Shown: positions 1 to 6,505, numbered from the stretch's first letter. The stretch: DNA of 6,505 nucleotides from Chthoniobacterales bacterium (GCA_013697015.1 JACCXL010000347.1:1-6505), one strand, 5' to 3'. The notes: generated by a model not told the origin, from the sequence alone. Program-made: numbers and translations.

Positions 1-1750
1 CGATCACTCCATCCACGCCCATCTCGGACAGGAGATTTTCCGCTCCGGCTTGCGAAGTCAGGAGCTGATTCGCGACCTCCCATGGGATCTCGCCATGAAT
101 GTCCGACTGCAGTTCGCGCGCAACACCGGACGGTCGGATGGGACTGTAGCCATTGATGAAACGCGCACCGGCCCACATCGAAGTACTGCCCGGACGCACC
201 ACGGTGCCGAAGGGCGCCGGATTCCTTTCCGTTCGATAGGTCTGCTCGGGCGCCGGATAGAGGCTGAGATAAAGTCGCTGAGGATCCAGCGGCTCGATCG
301 CATTCAGCTTAGAATCGAGATTGTATCGAGGCACCCCGCAGTTGGGAGGCACGCACAAATAGGTCGCAACGAATGCCGCAAAAGTTATCGCGCACGGCGT
401 CCAGGCACGAAAGACCGAATCGCCCTGGAGAAGGCAATCGACCGCAAACCAGATCGCCCCCAGGCCGATCATCATGGCAGTCAACGGCCACAAGTAGACG
501 CCGCCGGCGCCGACCAGTAACATCGCAATCGCTCCGGCGATCGCGGCGAGGAAACCAACGCTGCCAATTGATTGATAGCCGGAGCCGATCTTTCTTTCCG
601 CGGCGATGTAGCGCACCGACTCCGCGGCGCTGATGACCAGAACGAGGTGGACGAAAGGAAGCCACCGAAAGCTCCAGCGGAAGACGTTCGTCGTCGGCAG
701 GGTTGACAGGAGAATTACAATCGCGAGCAGGGCAAACTCCCAGCGCAGGTGTCGCAGAAGCGATCTTCCGCGGGCGAGAAAAGCGTGGAGCAGAATTACT
801 GGAGCCGCGAAGCCACAAGCCATTTCCGTGGCGGCGTGCGGCGTCATTCGGTTGGAGAAGTCCGCCCATTTGACGGTCCAGTTCGGCATGAAAAACGCCG
901 GCAACGCAGCGGGCGGCACAAGCCATTGAAAATGGACCGCGGTTTCCTGCGCCTGACGCGCGGACCCATGCACGTAATCGAGCAGTGCAAGCCAGGCCGG
1001 AGCTGCCATGCCAGTGCCGACCGCTGCGCCGAACATCATCAGCCAGACTGACGCCAGTTTGCCTGTGGTGCTCCAGGAGCGAACGGCTAACCAGCAAATC
1101 AAAACGGCCAGCATCACGACGGTGTAGGGAAAACCACCAGTGATGAGCAGATACACGAACGGCGCGGGCCAGATCCATCTCCACCGTCCGCGCAACGGGT
1201 CGAGCGCTCGTTCGAGACCCCACCACGCCCACGGCAGCCAGGCGAAGGCGCCGAGCGAACCGAACCAGTCAGTCGCGCCCCAGCAGACCATCCAGCCGTT
1301 TGCGGCGGCGACGAGGGCGACCATCAGGGCGAGCGCGGGACGCAAATTCCGCCCCCGCGCGAGCACGTATCCTCCAGCCGCCAGAACGGCGAGATGTGAC
1401 ATCGAGAGCGCGGCCGCTTGCTGAGGAAACGTGAGCGGCAGCTTCCAGATCAGGACCACCACTGCGTTTACGAAAATCGAAAACGTGCCGTATTGAAATT
1501 CGCCCGCCAGATTGCTGCAGATCCATGAGTAGGGGCTGAGCAGCGGCAAATGACCTTCCGACCAGCCGCGCGCGACATCCGCGAAGACCGGCAGAATGGA
1601 AAGCTCGTAGTCGTCGTTCCAAAACAGCCACGGATCATGCCAGAGAAGCACACCATACAAAGCAAGGACCGCGAGCACGGCGCCGATCGCTCCCGCGATC
1701 TCGCCACGGGCTGATTTTCCTGGCGCGGCCGAGTTTGGACTCTGGGCCAA
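1..1750 (-). CDS. YfhO-like polytopic membrane protein (3' end beyond window)
   Basis: An uninterrupted reading frame of 583 codons runs from a TTG at 1750-1748 to the left edge, with no stop reached. About 12-13 hydrophobic membrane segments are visible, for example near residues 18-37, 112-130, 137-156, 195-222, 232-255, 308-326, 337-351, 362-378, 394-440 and 449-466. The first periplasmic loop (residues 45-93) has the pattern NDDYELSILP, then EGHLPLLSPYSW, then GEFQYGTFS. This matches the loop of YfhO / GT-C-type proteins, which usually reads D...P......G..PLWNPY. FRWSFRWLPF (357-366) and a soluble tail ending near ENLLSEMGVDGVI also fit YfhO-family proteins, which are often 700-900 residues, so a C-terminal part is probably missing. 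The family is linked to envelope polymer glycosylation, but the substrate here cannot be told. TTG is chosen because a TGA lies shortly upstream and the next in-frame ATG (residue 117) would delete the first membrane segment and loop. No clear Shine-Dalgarno is seen. The 5 bp gap after the MBL gene suggests translational coupling. Confidence 0.85.
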   Translation of the reverse strand, partial: MAQSPNSAAPGKSARGEIAGAIGAVLAVLALYGVLLWHDPWLFWNDDYELSILPVFADVARGWSEGHLPLLSPYSWICSNLAGEFQYGTFSIFVNAVVVLIWKLPLTFPQQAAALSMSHLAVLAAGGYVLARGRNLRPALALMVALVAAANGWMVCWGATDWFGSLGAFAWLPWAWWGLERALDPLRGRWRWIWPAPFVYLLITGGFPYTVVMLAVLICWLAVRSWSTTGKLASVWLMMFGAAVGTGMAAPAWLALLDYVHGSARQAQETAVHFQWLVPPAALPAFFMPNWTVKWADFSNRMTPHAATEMACGFAAPVILLHAFLARGRSLLRHLRWEFALLAIVILLSTLPTTNVFRWSFRWLPFVHLVLVISAAESVRYIAAERKIGSGYQSIGSVGFLAAIAGAIAMLLVGAGGVYLWPLTAMMIGLGAIWFAVDCLLQGDSVFRAWTPCAITFAAFVATYLCVPPNCGVPRYNLDSKLNAIEPLDPQRLYLSLYPAPEQTYRTERNPAPFGTVVRPGSTSMWAGARFINGYSPIRPSGVARELQSDIHGEIPWEVANQLLTSQAGAENLLSEMGVDGVI

Positions 1751-1755
1751 AGCGG

Positions 1756-2766
1756 TTACAGCACGACCGGCACGCCTTCAGTCATAACGACGACCTTTCC
1801 TTCGATCCCGTGTGTGCGCGCAGAAGCGAGCAGCCGTGCCGGTGGTTCGTCGAGCGGCTCGTAGCCGAGGCGGAAGCTGCCGTAATGCATCGGCACTAAT
1901 TTCCGGGCGCGCAGCTCCATGAAGGCGCGCACCGCTTCCTCCGGATTCATGTGAACCTCGCGCCCGCTCGGCGGGTCGTAGGCGCCGATGGGGAGCAGCG
2001 CGATCTCAACCTCGAAGCGCTTCCCGATCTCGGCAAACCCATCGAAGTAGGCGCTGTCGCCGCAATGAAAAATGGAGCGACCCTCTGATTCGATCACATA
2101 CCCGCCGAAGCCGCGGTGCGAATCGTGCAGCATGCGCGCGCCCCAATGATGGCACGGAGTGAGCGAAACACAGAGTGACCCAAGCTCCACCCGCTGCCAG
2201 TGATCGAGTTCGTGCACAATGTTGAAGCCGAGATCGTGCACCAGATTGCCGACACCAATCGGAACCACGATCGGCTGATCCGCCGCGATGCGCCGCAGAG
2301 TGCGACGATCGAGGTGATCGAAATGCGCATGCGTGACGAGGACAAAATCGATCGAAGGCAGGTGATGAATTTCGAAGCCCGGTTGTTTGAGCCGTTTGAT
2401 CACTTTCAGCCACATCGACCAGTTCGGATCGATCAGCACGTTGAAGTCCTGGGTCTGAATGAGAAAGGAAGCGTGTCCAATCCAGGTGACGCAGAGTTTT
2501 CCTTGGCCGACTTTCGGGAAGAGCGGCGGCGCACTCGCCCCCGCGCGCTTCACGAAGAGTGACGGAATCAGGACGCTGGTGAGAAAGTTACGCTTGTGCC
2601 AGTCAGAGCCGGGCCGCAGACCGACGCGTGTCGATCTTTCTTTTTCCGCGCCGTTCGCCGACGTCTCATGGGCGATCTTCCTCCGGCTTTTTTTCGAAAA
2701 AGGAATCGGCACAGTCAACGAAGGATATAACCTCGCCTGCGTGAAGCAAAATGTTTCCCTTCCCAT
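1756..2766 (-). CDS. MBL-fold metal-dependent hydrolase, UlaG/NAPE-PLD-like
   Basis: With the ATG at 2766 the protein is 336 residues. Visible motifs, in order, are WIGHASFLI (95-103), THAHFDHLD with the HxHxDH metal ligands H146, H148, D150 and H151, PCHHWGAR (204-211), CGDSAYFDG with D237, PIGAYDP (259-265), HMNPEEAV (272-279) and MHYGSF with H294. This is the full ligand set and order of the COG2220 group (UlaG, NAPE-hydrolysing phospholipase D), so an active two-metal hydrolase, probably cytosolic or membrane-associated, is expected. The substrate cannot be predicted; a phosphodiester or a lactone are possibilities from the family. The stop codon is firm, but the start is not. The family-like part begins near WHKRNFLTSVLIPS (about residue 56), the first 50 residues do not look conserved, and no Shine-Dalgarno precedes the ATG at 2766. 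A strong one precedes an out-of-frame ATG at 2669. An in-frame GTG at 2553 is another, less likely start. The gene is upstream of, and probably co-transcribed with, the YfhO-like gene. Confidence 0.9.
   Translation of the reverse strand: MGRETFCFTQARLYPSLTVPIPFSKKSRRKIAHETSANGAEKERSTRVGLRPGSDWHKRNFLTSVLIPSLFVKRAGASAPPLFPKVGQGKLCVTWIGHASFLIQTQDFNVLIDPNWSMWLKVIKRLKQPGFEIHHLPSIDFVLVTHAHFDHLDRRTLRRIAADQPIVVPIGVGNLVHDLGFNIVHELDHWQRVELGSLCVSLTPCHHWGARMLHDSHRGFGGYVIESEGRSIFHCGDSAYFDGFAEIGKRFEVEIALLPIGAYDPPSGREVHMNPEEAVRAFMELRARKLVPMHYGSFRLGYEPLDEPPARLLASARTHGIEGKVVVMTEGVPVVL
2667..2684 (-). promoter_or_regulatory. Strong Shine-Dalgarno and ATG, out of frame with the MBL gene
   Basis: On the minus strand GGAGGA (2684-2679) lies 9 nt before an ATG (2669-2667). 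This is the best translation start signal in the 5' part of the MBL gene. The ATG frame is +1 relative to the MBL frame: it reads MRRRRTARKKKDRH and ends at a TGA about 34 codons on. A one-base indel between about 2669 and 2600 would join it to the conserved part. It is therefore either the true start hidden by a sequence error or mutation, or a chance match. Confidence 0.4.
2690..2731. promoter_or_regulatory. Possible divergent promoter region between the MBL gene and comEC
   Basis: This A/T-rich patch stands out in an otherwise GC-rich window. It holds a perfect 12-bp palindrome TTTTTCGAAAAA (2690-2701), a minus-strand TTGACT (2718-2713) that matches a -35 box, and a plus-strand TATAAC (2726-2731) that matches a -10 box. 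Neither box has a convincing partner at 16-18 bp, so the call rests on base composition and position. It lies upstream of comEC and, if the MBL gene starts near 2669, upstream of that gene too. If the MBL start is at 2766, the patch would be coding. Confidence 0.25.
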
Positions 2767-2816
2767 GAGCGAGAGCAACGCGGTGAGCACCGAGTAGCTC
2801 TGGCGATCATGACCTC

Positions 2817-5102
2817 GTGAATGCCTGGCCGCGCCAGCCGTTTGTCGGACTGACGCTCGCCGCCGTCGTTGGTATCGCGCTCGCCGACCGGTGGCCGAAT
2901 TGTTCATTCTGGCCGATTGCGCTCACGCTGGCCCTGGCCGTCCTCGCGCTTCTGGCGCGCCGGTCGCTCGGCGTTTACGCACTCGTGACGGCCGCATTTT
3001 TCTACATCCACAGCGTCGCGCATACGAACTCGGCTGGTCAGAAGCTCGCGCAGCAACTCGGCGGATCAGTCACCGTGGTGACGGTCGAAGGGATGGTTTT
3101 GAGCGAACCGAAAATTGCGCCGAACGGTTTCGCTTCATTTGTTTTTGCGTTGAGCTCGATCGAGACCGACGGGGCAAGTCGACCGTGCAACGCGCGCGTC
3201 TTCGCGCGGTGGAAAGGCACACCACAGTTCGGCGACGATCTAAAACTCTTCGGCACAATTCAGCCGATCCCGCCGCCCCGAAATCCGGGCGAGTTCGACA
3301 TGCGCGCCTATCTCGCGCGCCAGGATCTCCGGGATGAACTTGTGGCCCGTTATGCTGAGAACGGACAGATCGTTCGCCACACCGGCGGCAATCGTCTGTT
3401 ACAAGCCGCGCAAACATCCCGCCGCTGGATGCAGCATGTGCTGGCACGTGGATTGGAAGATTCGCCGGCCGTCAGCGGACTAGTGGAAGGAATGGTGCTT
3501 GGCCTGCGCCACCAGACACCGGAAGACATCGAAGAGCCATTTCAGCAAACCGGGACACTTCATCTCTTCGCGGTCGCAGGACTACACGTCGGCATCGTCG
3601 CGCAGCTGCTCTGGACCTTGGCGACGGTGGCGAGAATTCCGCGAAAATGGGCGACCGCTCTCATTATTCCCGCGCTCCTCTTCTATGCTACCGTCACCGG
3701 ACTGCACACCTCGAGCGTGCGCGCGGCGCTAATGGCTTCGGTATTGCTCGGCGGTTACTTTGTGGAGCGACGCGTCTTCGCGCTGAACAGTCTCGCAGCC
3801 GCGGCGATGCTGATTCTTTGCTGGGACACTAACGAGCTGTTCGCCGTTGGTTTCCAACTCTCGTTCGCCGTCGTGGGCACGATTATTCTACTGAGCGATC
3901 CGGTCTTCCGAATTCTGCGCAGAAGTTGCGCCGGCGATCCATTTCTGCCGCGGAGCCTCTTCGGCCCTGGTCGCCGGACGCTGGACAAACTCCTCTGGTG
4001 GTTAACGCGCGCGGCCGCAGTCTCTTTCGCCGCGTGGATCGGATCTCTTCCCCTGATGCTGCGTTACTATCACTTGATCACGCCAATTTCTCTCCTCGCC
4101 AACCTGCTCGTCATCCCGATCGCGTATTGTGTTTTGGCAGGTGGGTTGTTGTCGCTGCTCGCAGCGCCGATCACCACTTGGCTCTCGCTCGTTTTCAACA
4201 ATGCGAATTGGGCTGCCGCGCAGCTGATTCTGGGAATCGTGCACCTGTTCGCTCATGTACCGGATGGGCATCTTTATGTCGAAGATTTGCATTGGCCGGA
4301 TGGCGCCCGCGCCGAGATCAACGTACTCGACACCGGAACTGGCGCGGCCGTGCACGTGCGCAGCGGCGGGCACGATTGGCTCTTTGATTCGGGCGGGCGC
4401 CGCGATTACGAACGGTTCGTGCGCGATTACCTGCGGAGTCGGGGCGTTAACCGACTTGATGGCTTGCTCCTTTCCCATGGCGACGCCGCGCACATCGGAG
4501 GCGCGGCGGGCGTCCTCCTCGATTTTAAGCCGCGACTGACGGTCGATTCCCCTGCGCACGATCGGTCGCGCGCTCATGCGTCGTTCACGGCTACCCTGGC
4601 GCAGCAACACATGGCGCCGAAACTCTGCAGCGCGGGCGATGAACTAATGATTGGCGGCCATGTCACCGCGCGCGTGTTGTTTCCGCCCAGAGATTTCGTC
4701 GGCGACGCCGCGGATGATCAAGCGCTCGTGCTGCAGTTGTTCATCGACGGAAGACCTCGCGTGCTTTTCACTTCGGACAGCGGGCAGGAGGCGGAAGCGG
4801 TGATTCTCGCAAGCGGAGTCGATCTGCATGCGGACGTGCTCATCAAAGGGCAGCATCATTCTGGAACTGTTCCGTCGTCGCAATTCCTGGAAGCGGTTCG
4901 TCCGCAAGTTATCGTCGCGACCTCGCGCGATTTCCCTCCATGGGAACAAGTCAGCGACGACTGGGCGGCGTTCGTGGAGCGGCACCACGTTAAGTTGTTC
5001 CGTCAGGATCAATCCGGAGCCGTTCGTCTACGCTTCTTCCGCGATCACTATCAGGCCGATCCGTTTCTTGCGGGCGATACTTTCCGCAGCAGCAACCGAT
5101 AA
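2817..5102 (+). CDS. comEC: ComEC/Rec2 DNA-uptake channel protein
   Basis: The protein is 761 residues, the normal size for full-length ComEC, which forms the inner-membrane channel carrying single-stranded DNA into the cytoplasm during natural transformation. The order is: N-terminal hydrophobic segments (about 8-66); a soluble DUF4131-like beta domain (about 80-185, with GDDLKLFG); the Competence membrane domain (about 215-480) with its hallmark TLHLFAVAGLHVGI (247-260) and QLSFAVVGTI (347-356); and a C-terminal MBL domain (about 500-741) with VLDTGTGAAVHV, WLFDSGG, LLSHGDAAHIGG (551-562), LFTSDSG (650-656) and IKGQHHSG (676-683). In the HxDxDH motif the second Asp is Ala (H554, D556, A558, H559), so the metal site may be incomplete. 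D654, H680 and H681 are present. The start is GTG at 2817, the first possible start that retains the N-terminal membrane segment; no good Shine-Dalgarno is visible. The gene is divergent from the MBL hydrolase gene, and its last 52 bp overlap trmB tail to tail. Confidence 0.95.
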   Translation: MNAWPRQPFVGLTLAAVVGIALADRWPNCSFWPIALTLALAVLALLARRSLGVYALVTAAFFYIHSVAHTNSAGQKLAQQLGGSVTVVTVEGMVLSEPKIAPNGFASFVFALSSIETDGASRPCNARVFARWKGTPQFGDDLKLFGTIQPIPPPRNPGEFDMRAYLARQDLRDELVARYAENGQIVRHTGGNRLLQAAQTSRRWMQHVLARGLEDSPAVSGLVEGMVLGLRHQTPEDIEEPFQQTGTLHLFAVAGLHVGIVAQLLWTLATVARIPRKWATALIIPALLFYATVTGLHTSSVRAALMASVLLGGYFVERRVFALNSLAAAAMLILCWDTNELFAVGFQLSFAVVGTIILLSDPVFRILRRSCAGDPFLPRSLFGPGRRTLDKLLWWLTRAAAVSFAAWIGSLPLMLRYYHLITPISLLANLLVIPIAYCVLAGGLLSLLAAPITTWLSLVFNNANWAAAQLILGIVHLFAHVPDGHLYVEDLHWPDGARAEINVLDTGTGAAVHVRSGGHDWLFDSGGRRDYERFVRDYLRSRGVNRLDGLLLSHGDAAHIGGAAGVLLDFKPRLTVDSPAHDRSRAHASFTATLAQQHMAPKLCSAGDELMIGGHVTARVLFPPRDFVGDAADDQALVLQLFIDGRPRVLFTSDSGQEAEAVILASGVDLHADVLIKGQHHSGTVPSSQFLEAVRPQVIVATSRDFPPWEQVSDDWAAFVERHHVKLFRQDQSGAVRLRFFRDHYQADPFLAGDTFRSSNR

Positions 5103-5653
5103 ATTTTCGCGCCCGTTTTTCGGAAATGTTTTTCGAATGTGGTCGGTGGCAGCGGCCCAATCTCGCAGGGATTGGCGACGACGAAGCCGGCCGACCTCTC
5201 GGAGGCGCGCGTAATCTCTTGGAAATAATCGGCGTCGTCCGTCGCCACGTGGAAGATTCCTCCCGGCTCCAAAGCAATCTGAACGTCACGTAGAAATTCG
5301 TCCTTCACGATGCGCCGTCGCTGGTGACGCTTCTTCGGCCAGGGATCGGGGAAAAGAAGGTGGATCCGCGCGACCGATTGCGGCGGCAGCAGATAGCGCA
5401 GCGCGTAAGAGCTTTCAACCCGCAGAATGCGAACATTCGTCGAACCGCGGCGCATCGCTTTTCGGCAGGCCACCTGCGTCCGGCCGTATAATTTTTCGAG
5501 TCCGAGAAAGTCTCGCTCCGGCTGTGCTTCGGCCAGCGCAATTAAATACGCGCCATCACCGCAGCCGACGTCCAATTCGACCGGCGCCGTGCGACCGAAA
5601 ATTTCGGACAGATCAAGCGGAGCGAAATAGTTTGCAGGAACTAGCTCGATCAC
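5051..5653 (-). CDS. trmB: tRNA (guanine-N7-)-methyltransferase TrmB
   Basis: This 200-residue protein has the usual TrmB length. It transfers a methyl group from S-adenosylmethionine to N7 of G46 in the variable loop of tRNAs, in the cytosol. Visible family features are the SAM-binding loop LDVGCGDGAYL (27-37), FLGLEKLYGR with acidic E53, the diagnostic HLLFPDPWPKKRHQRRRIV (98-116), ATDDADYF (137-144), and TTFEKHFRKTGAKIYRL (171-187), the C-terminal tRNA/SAM site. All key positions look intact. The start is GTG at 5653; the only nearby ATG (5660) is out of frame, and the frame upstream of the GTG does not look like protein. The GTG forms a GTGA overlap with a TGA of another frame, which could mean coupling to a short upstream reading frame. 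The last 10 or so residues lie beyond the conserved fold and are antisense to the comEC tail. Confidence 0.96.
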   Translation of the reverse strand: MIELVPANYFAPLDLSEIFGRTAPVELDVGCGDGAYLIALAEAQPERDFLGLEKLYGRTQVACRKAMRRGSTNVRILRVESSYALRYLLPPQSVARIHLLFPDPWPKKRHQRRRIVKDEFLRDVQIALEPGGIFHVATDDADYFQEITRASERSAGFVVANPCEIGPLPPTTFEKHFRKTGAKIYRLLLRKVSPARNGSA

Positions 5654-5757
5654 TGCGCATTGAACGCGGACGGGCTGCCCGGCGCAAGTGGATGATCCGG
5701 CGCCAGAACCCGGTCTACGTGGAGATGCGCCAAGTAAACTCCGTCCCCGGCAAACAA
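5650..5757 (-). CDS. Possible small ORF or gene remnant before trmB
   Basis: The 5654-5766 gap has no clear gene, but one minus-strand frame gives 35 codons from a TTG at 5757 to a TGA at 5652-5650. The peptide contains GDGVYLAHLHVDRV and ends SPSAFNAQ. Third positions are mostly G or C as in the neighbours, and its TGA overlaps the trmB GTG in a GTGA arrangement typical of coupled genes. It is in the same frame as the broken gene upstream, separated from it only by the TAA at 5769-5767, so it may be the old C-terminus of that gene or of another lost gene. It has no Shine-Dalgarno and no family I recognise. Coding status is doubtful. Confidence 0.2.
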   Translation of the reverse strand: MFAGDGVYLAHLHVDRVLAPDHPLAPGSPSAFNAQ

Positions 5758-5766
5758 GGGTGTGTT

Positions 5767-6505
5767 TTACTTTATCGCTCTGGAGCGCTTGAAATGCCGG
5801 TGTCGCGGCCCTTGCGAAACCGGCGAATCAGCCTTTGGGGTTTCGGCGATGTAAAGGAAGTCCGGCTGCGCATAACGGACAAAACCAGAGCCGACATAAA
5901 GCTGAAGCTTTTCCAGCAGCAATCGATCCGATCCCGGAATTCCAGGACTTGCCTGAGGTCGTTAGGCGACGAACGCGTTTCACTGATCACGCGACAACCG
6001 GCCGCACTATTGAACATCGCGATCTGGGCGAGGAAGCCGGTTTCCGCCGCGTTCCAAAGATACTCCGGCTTCCAAGCCACGATCAGCCGATTCGGCAGAT
6101 GCCTCAACGATCGCGGGATCGACGGGCGCAACCGGACCGGTGTCGAGTCCGCGCCGGATCGACTCGGGAATCGATTCGCCAGGCCCATATGCGTTTCCAA
6201 AATCGCCCGATCTAAAAACGAGATTAGCCGCGGACGCTACCGCGATTTGCTCAACAGAAGATAAACCCTGCAGCACCGCAATGGCCGCGAGCGCCTCTTC
6301 CTCGGAAAAGTTGTTCGGAAACGAGAGGAGCTCGATGTATTTGGGACCGACAAAACGCGTGGTCACGGTGAGACCGAGGCTGTTTTCGATCAAGGCAAGC
6401 TAGTCAAGTTGCGCATCGAAATCGAGCGACGTCCGCAGCGCTTCCTTGATCTGGACCAAGATCGGCTCCGGGCCTTGATCGGTCATTATCAGACCAGTCG
6501 CAGGC
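5767..6505 (-). pseudogene. Broken gene, subtilase-propeptide-like product (5' end beyond window)
   Basis: Joining frames gives one coherent protein. The first part reads through MTDQGPEPILVQIKEAL (possible ATG at 6486, though the frame is open to the right edge) to an in-frame TAG at 6402-6400. It resumes in the same frame as LALIENSLGLTVTTRF, then YIELLSFPNNFSEEEALAAI and ANLVFRSGDFGNAY. Near 6085-6120 the coding signal shifts by one base into RLIVAWKPEYLW, ETGFLAQIAMFN and DLRQVLEFRDR. Near 5950 it returns to the first frame as LLLEKLQLYVGSGFVRYAQPDFLYIAETP and ends at the TAA at 5769-5767. A +1 and a -1 change would restore one frame. The two halves look like repeated beta-alpha-beta modules. 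The end, V.YAQPDFLY...P, resembles the end of subtilase (S8) propeptides, but no catalytic domain is present. That relationship is an inference; the family is not securely recognised. The breaks could be true decay or consensus errors. Confidence 0.6.

Noticed and set aside
309..1232. A 307-codon minus-strand ORF beginning MGVVGSRTSARP
   Set aside because: It is a shadow of the YfhO-like gene in another frame of the same strand: Arg/Ser-rich, no membrane pattern and no motif. The overlapping frame gives a coherent polytopic membrane protein.
2690..2701. The palindrome TTTTTCGAAAAA considered as a rho-independent terminator
   Set aside because: It has an A/T stem with no loop and no GC-rich stem before the T run, and no gene ends there.
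4002..4610. A 202-codon minus-strand ORF inside comEC
   Set aside because: It is antisense to the Competence and MBL domains of ComEC, with low-complexity charged composition and no recognisable motif.
5115..5135. An 8-bp direct repeat GTTTTTCG, two copies 13 bp apart
   Set aside because: It lies inside trmB and is explained by similar codons for the two FRK/FEK stretches of the conserved FEKHFRKTG motif.
5680..5704. GGCGC...GCGCC inverted repeat in the gap before trmB
   Set aside because: The stem is only about 5 bp with a 14-nt loop and no T-tract. Such pairs are expected by chance in GC-rich DNA, so no terminator or operator is called.
5524..6264. A 246-codon plus-strand ORF beginning MLRPAQLNTRHH
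   Set aside because: It is antisense to the conserved part of trmB and to the broken gene, is very Arg-rich and shows no family motif. The open frame is explained by high G+C.

Overview
The window is dense coding DNA, about 60% G+C by eye, with a strong G/C bias at third codon positions, frequent non-ATG starts (TTG and GTG) and almost no intergenic space. It looks like a bacterial chromosome. The gene types (YfhO-like membrane protein, stand-alone metallo-beta-lactamase-fold hydrolase, ComEC, TrmB) are housekeeping or widespread. The overall style resembles high-GC soil lineages such as Verrucomicrobiota, but that assignment is a weak inference. I see no RNA genes, CRISPR arrays, insertion sequences or phage genes.

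Layout. Positions 1-1750 (minus strand) hold the first 583 codons of a large polytopic YfhO-family membrane protein that runs off the left edge. It has no early ATG and most likely starts at a TTG just 5 bp after the stop of the next gene, so the two probably form an operon. Positions 1756-2766 (minus) encode a complete metallo-beta-lactamase-fold hydrolase of the UlaG/NAPE-PLD-like group. Its core is intact, but its N-terminus is ambiguous because the best ribosome binding site and ATG are out of frame. A short divergent spacer follows. ComEC/Rec2, the DNA-uptake channel protein, lies on the plus strand at 2817-5102 with a GTG start. Its C-terminal MBL domain lacks one of the usual metal-binding aspartates. 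The convergent minus-strand gene trmB (5051-5653), a tRNA guanine-N7 methyltransferase, overlaps the 3' end of comEC by 52 bp. From 5767 to the right edge on the minus strand is a broken gene, with an in-frame TAG and two compensating frameshifts. Its reconstructed product has a distinctive two-module look that may be related to subtilase propeptides.

The genes do not form one obvious pathway. The MBL hydrolase and the YfhO-like protein are probably co-transcribed. ComEC would act in DNA uptake across the inner membrane, and TrmB in tRNA modification. I found no convincing undescribed system. The points most worth checking are the decayed gene at the right end, the altered metal site in ComEC, and the frame problem at the 5' end of the MBL gene.
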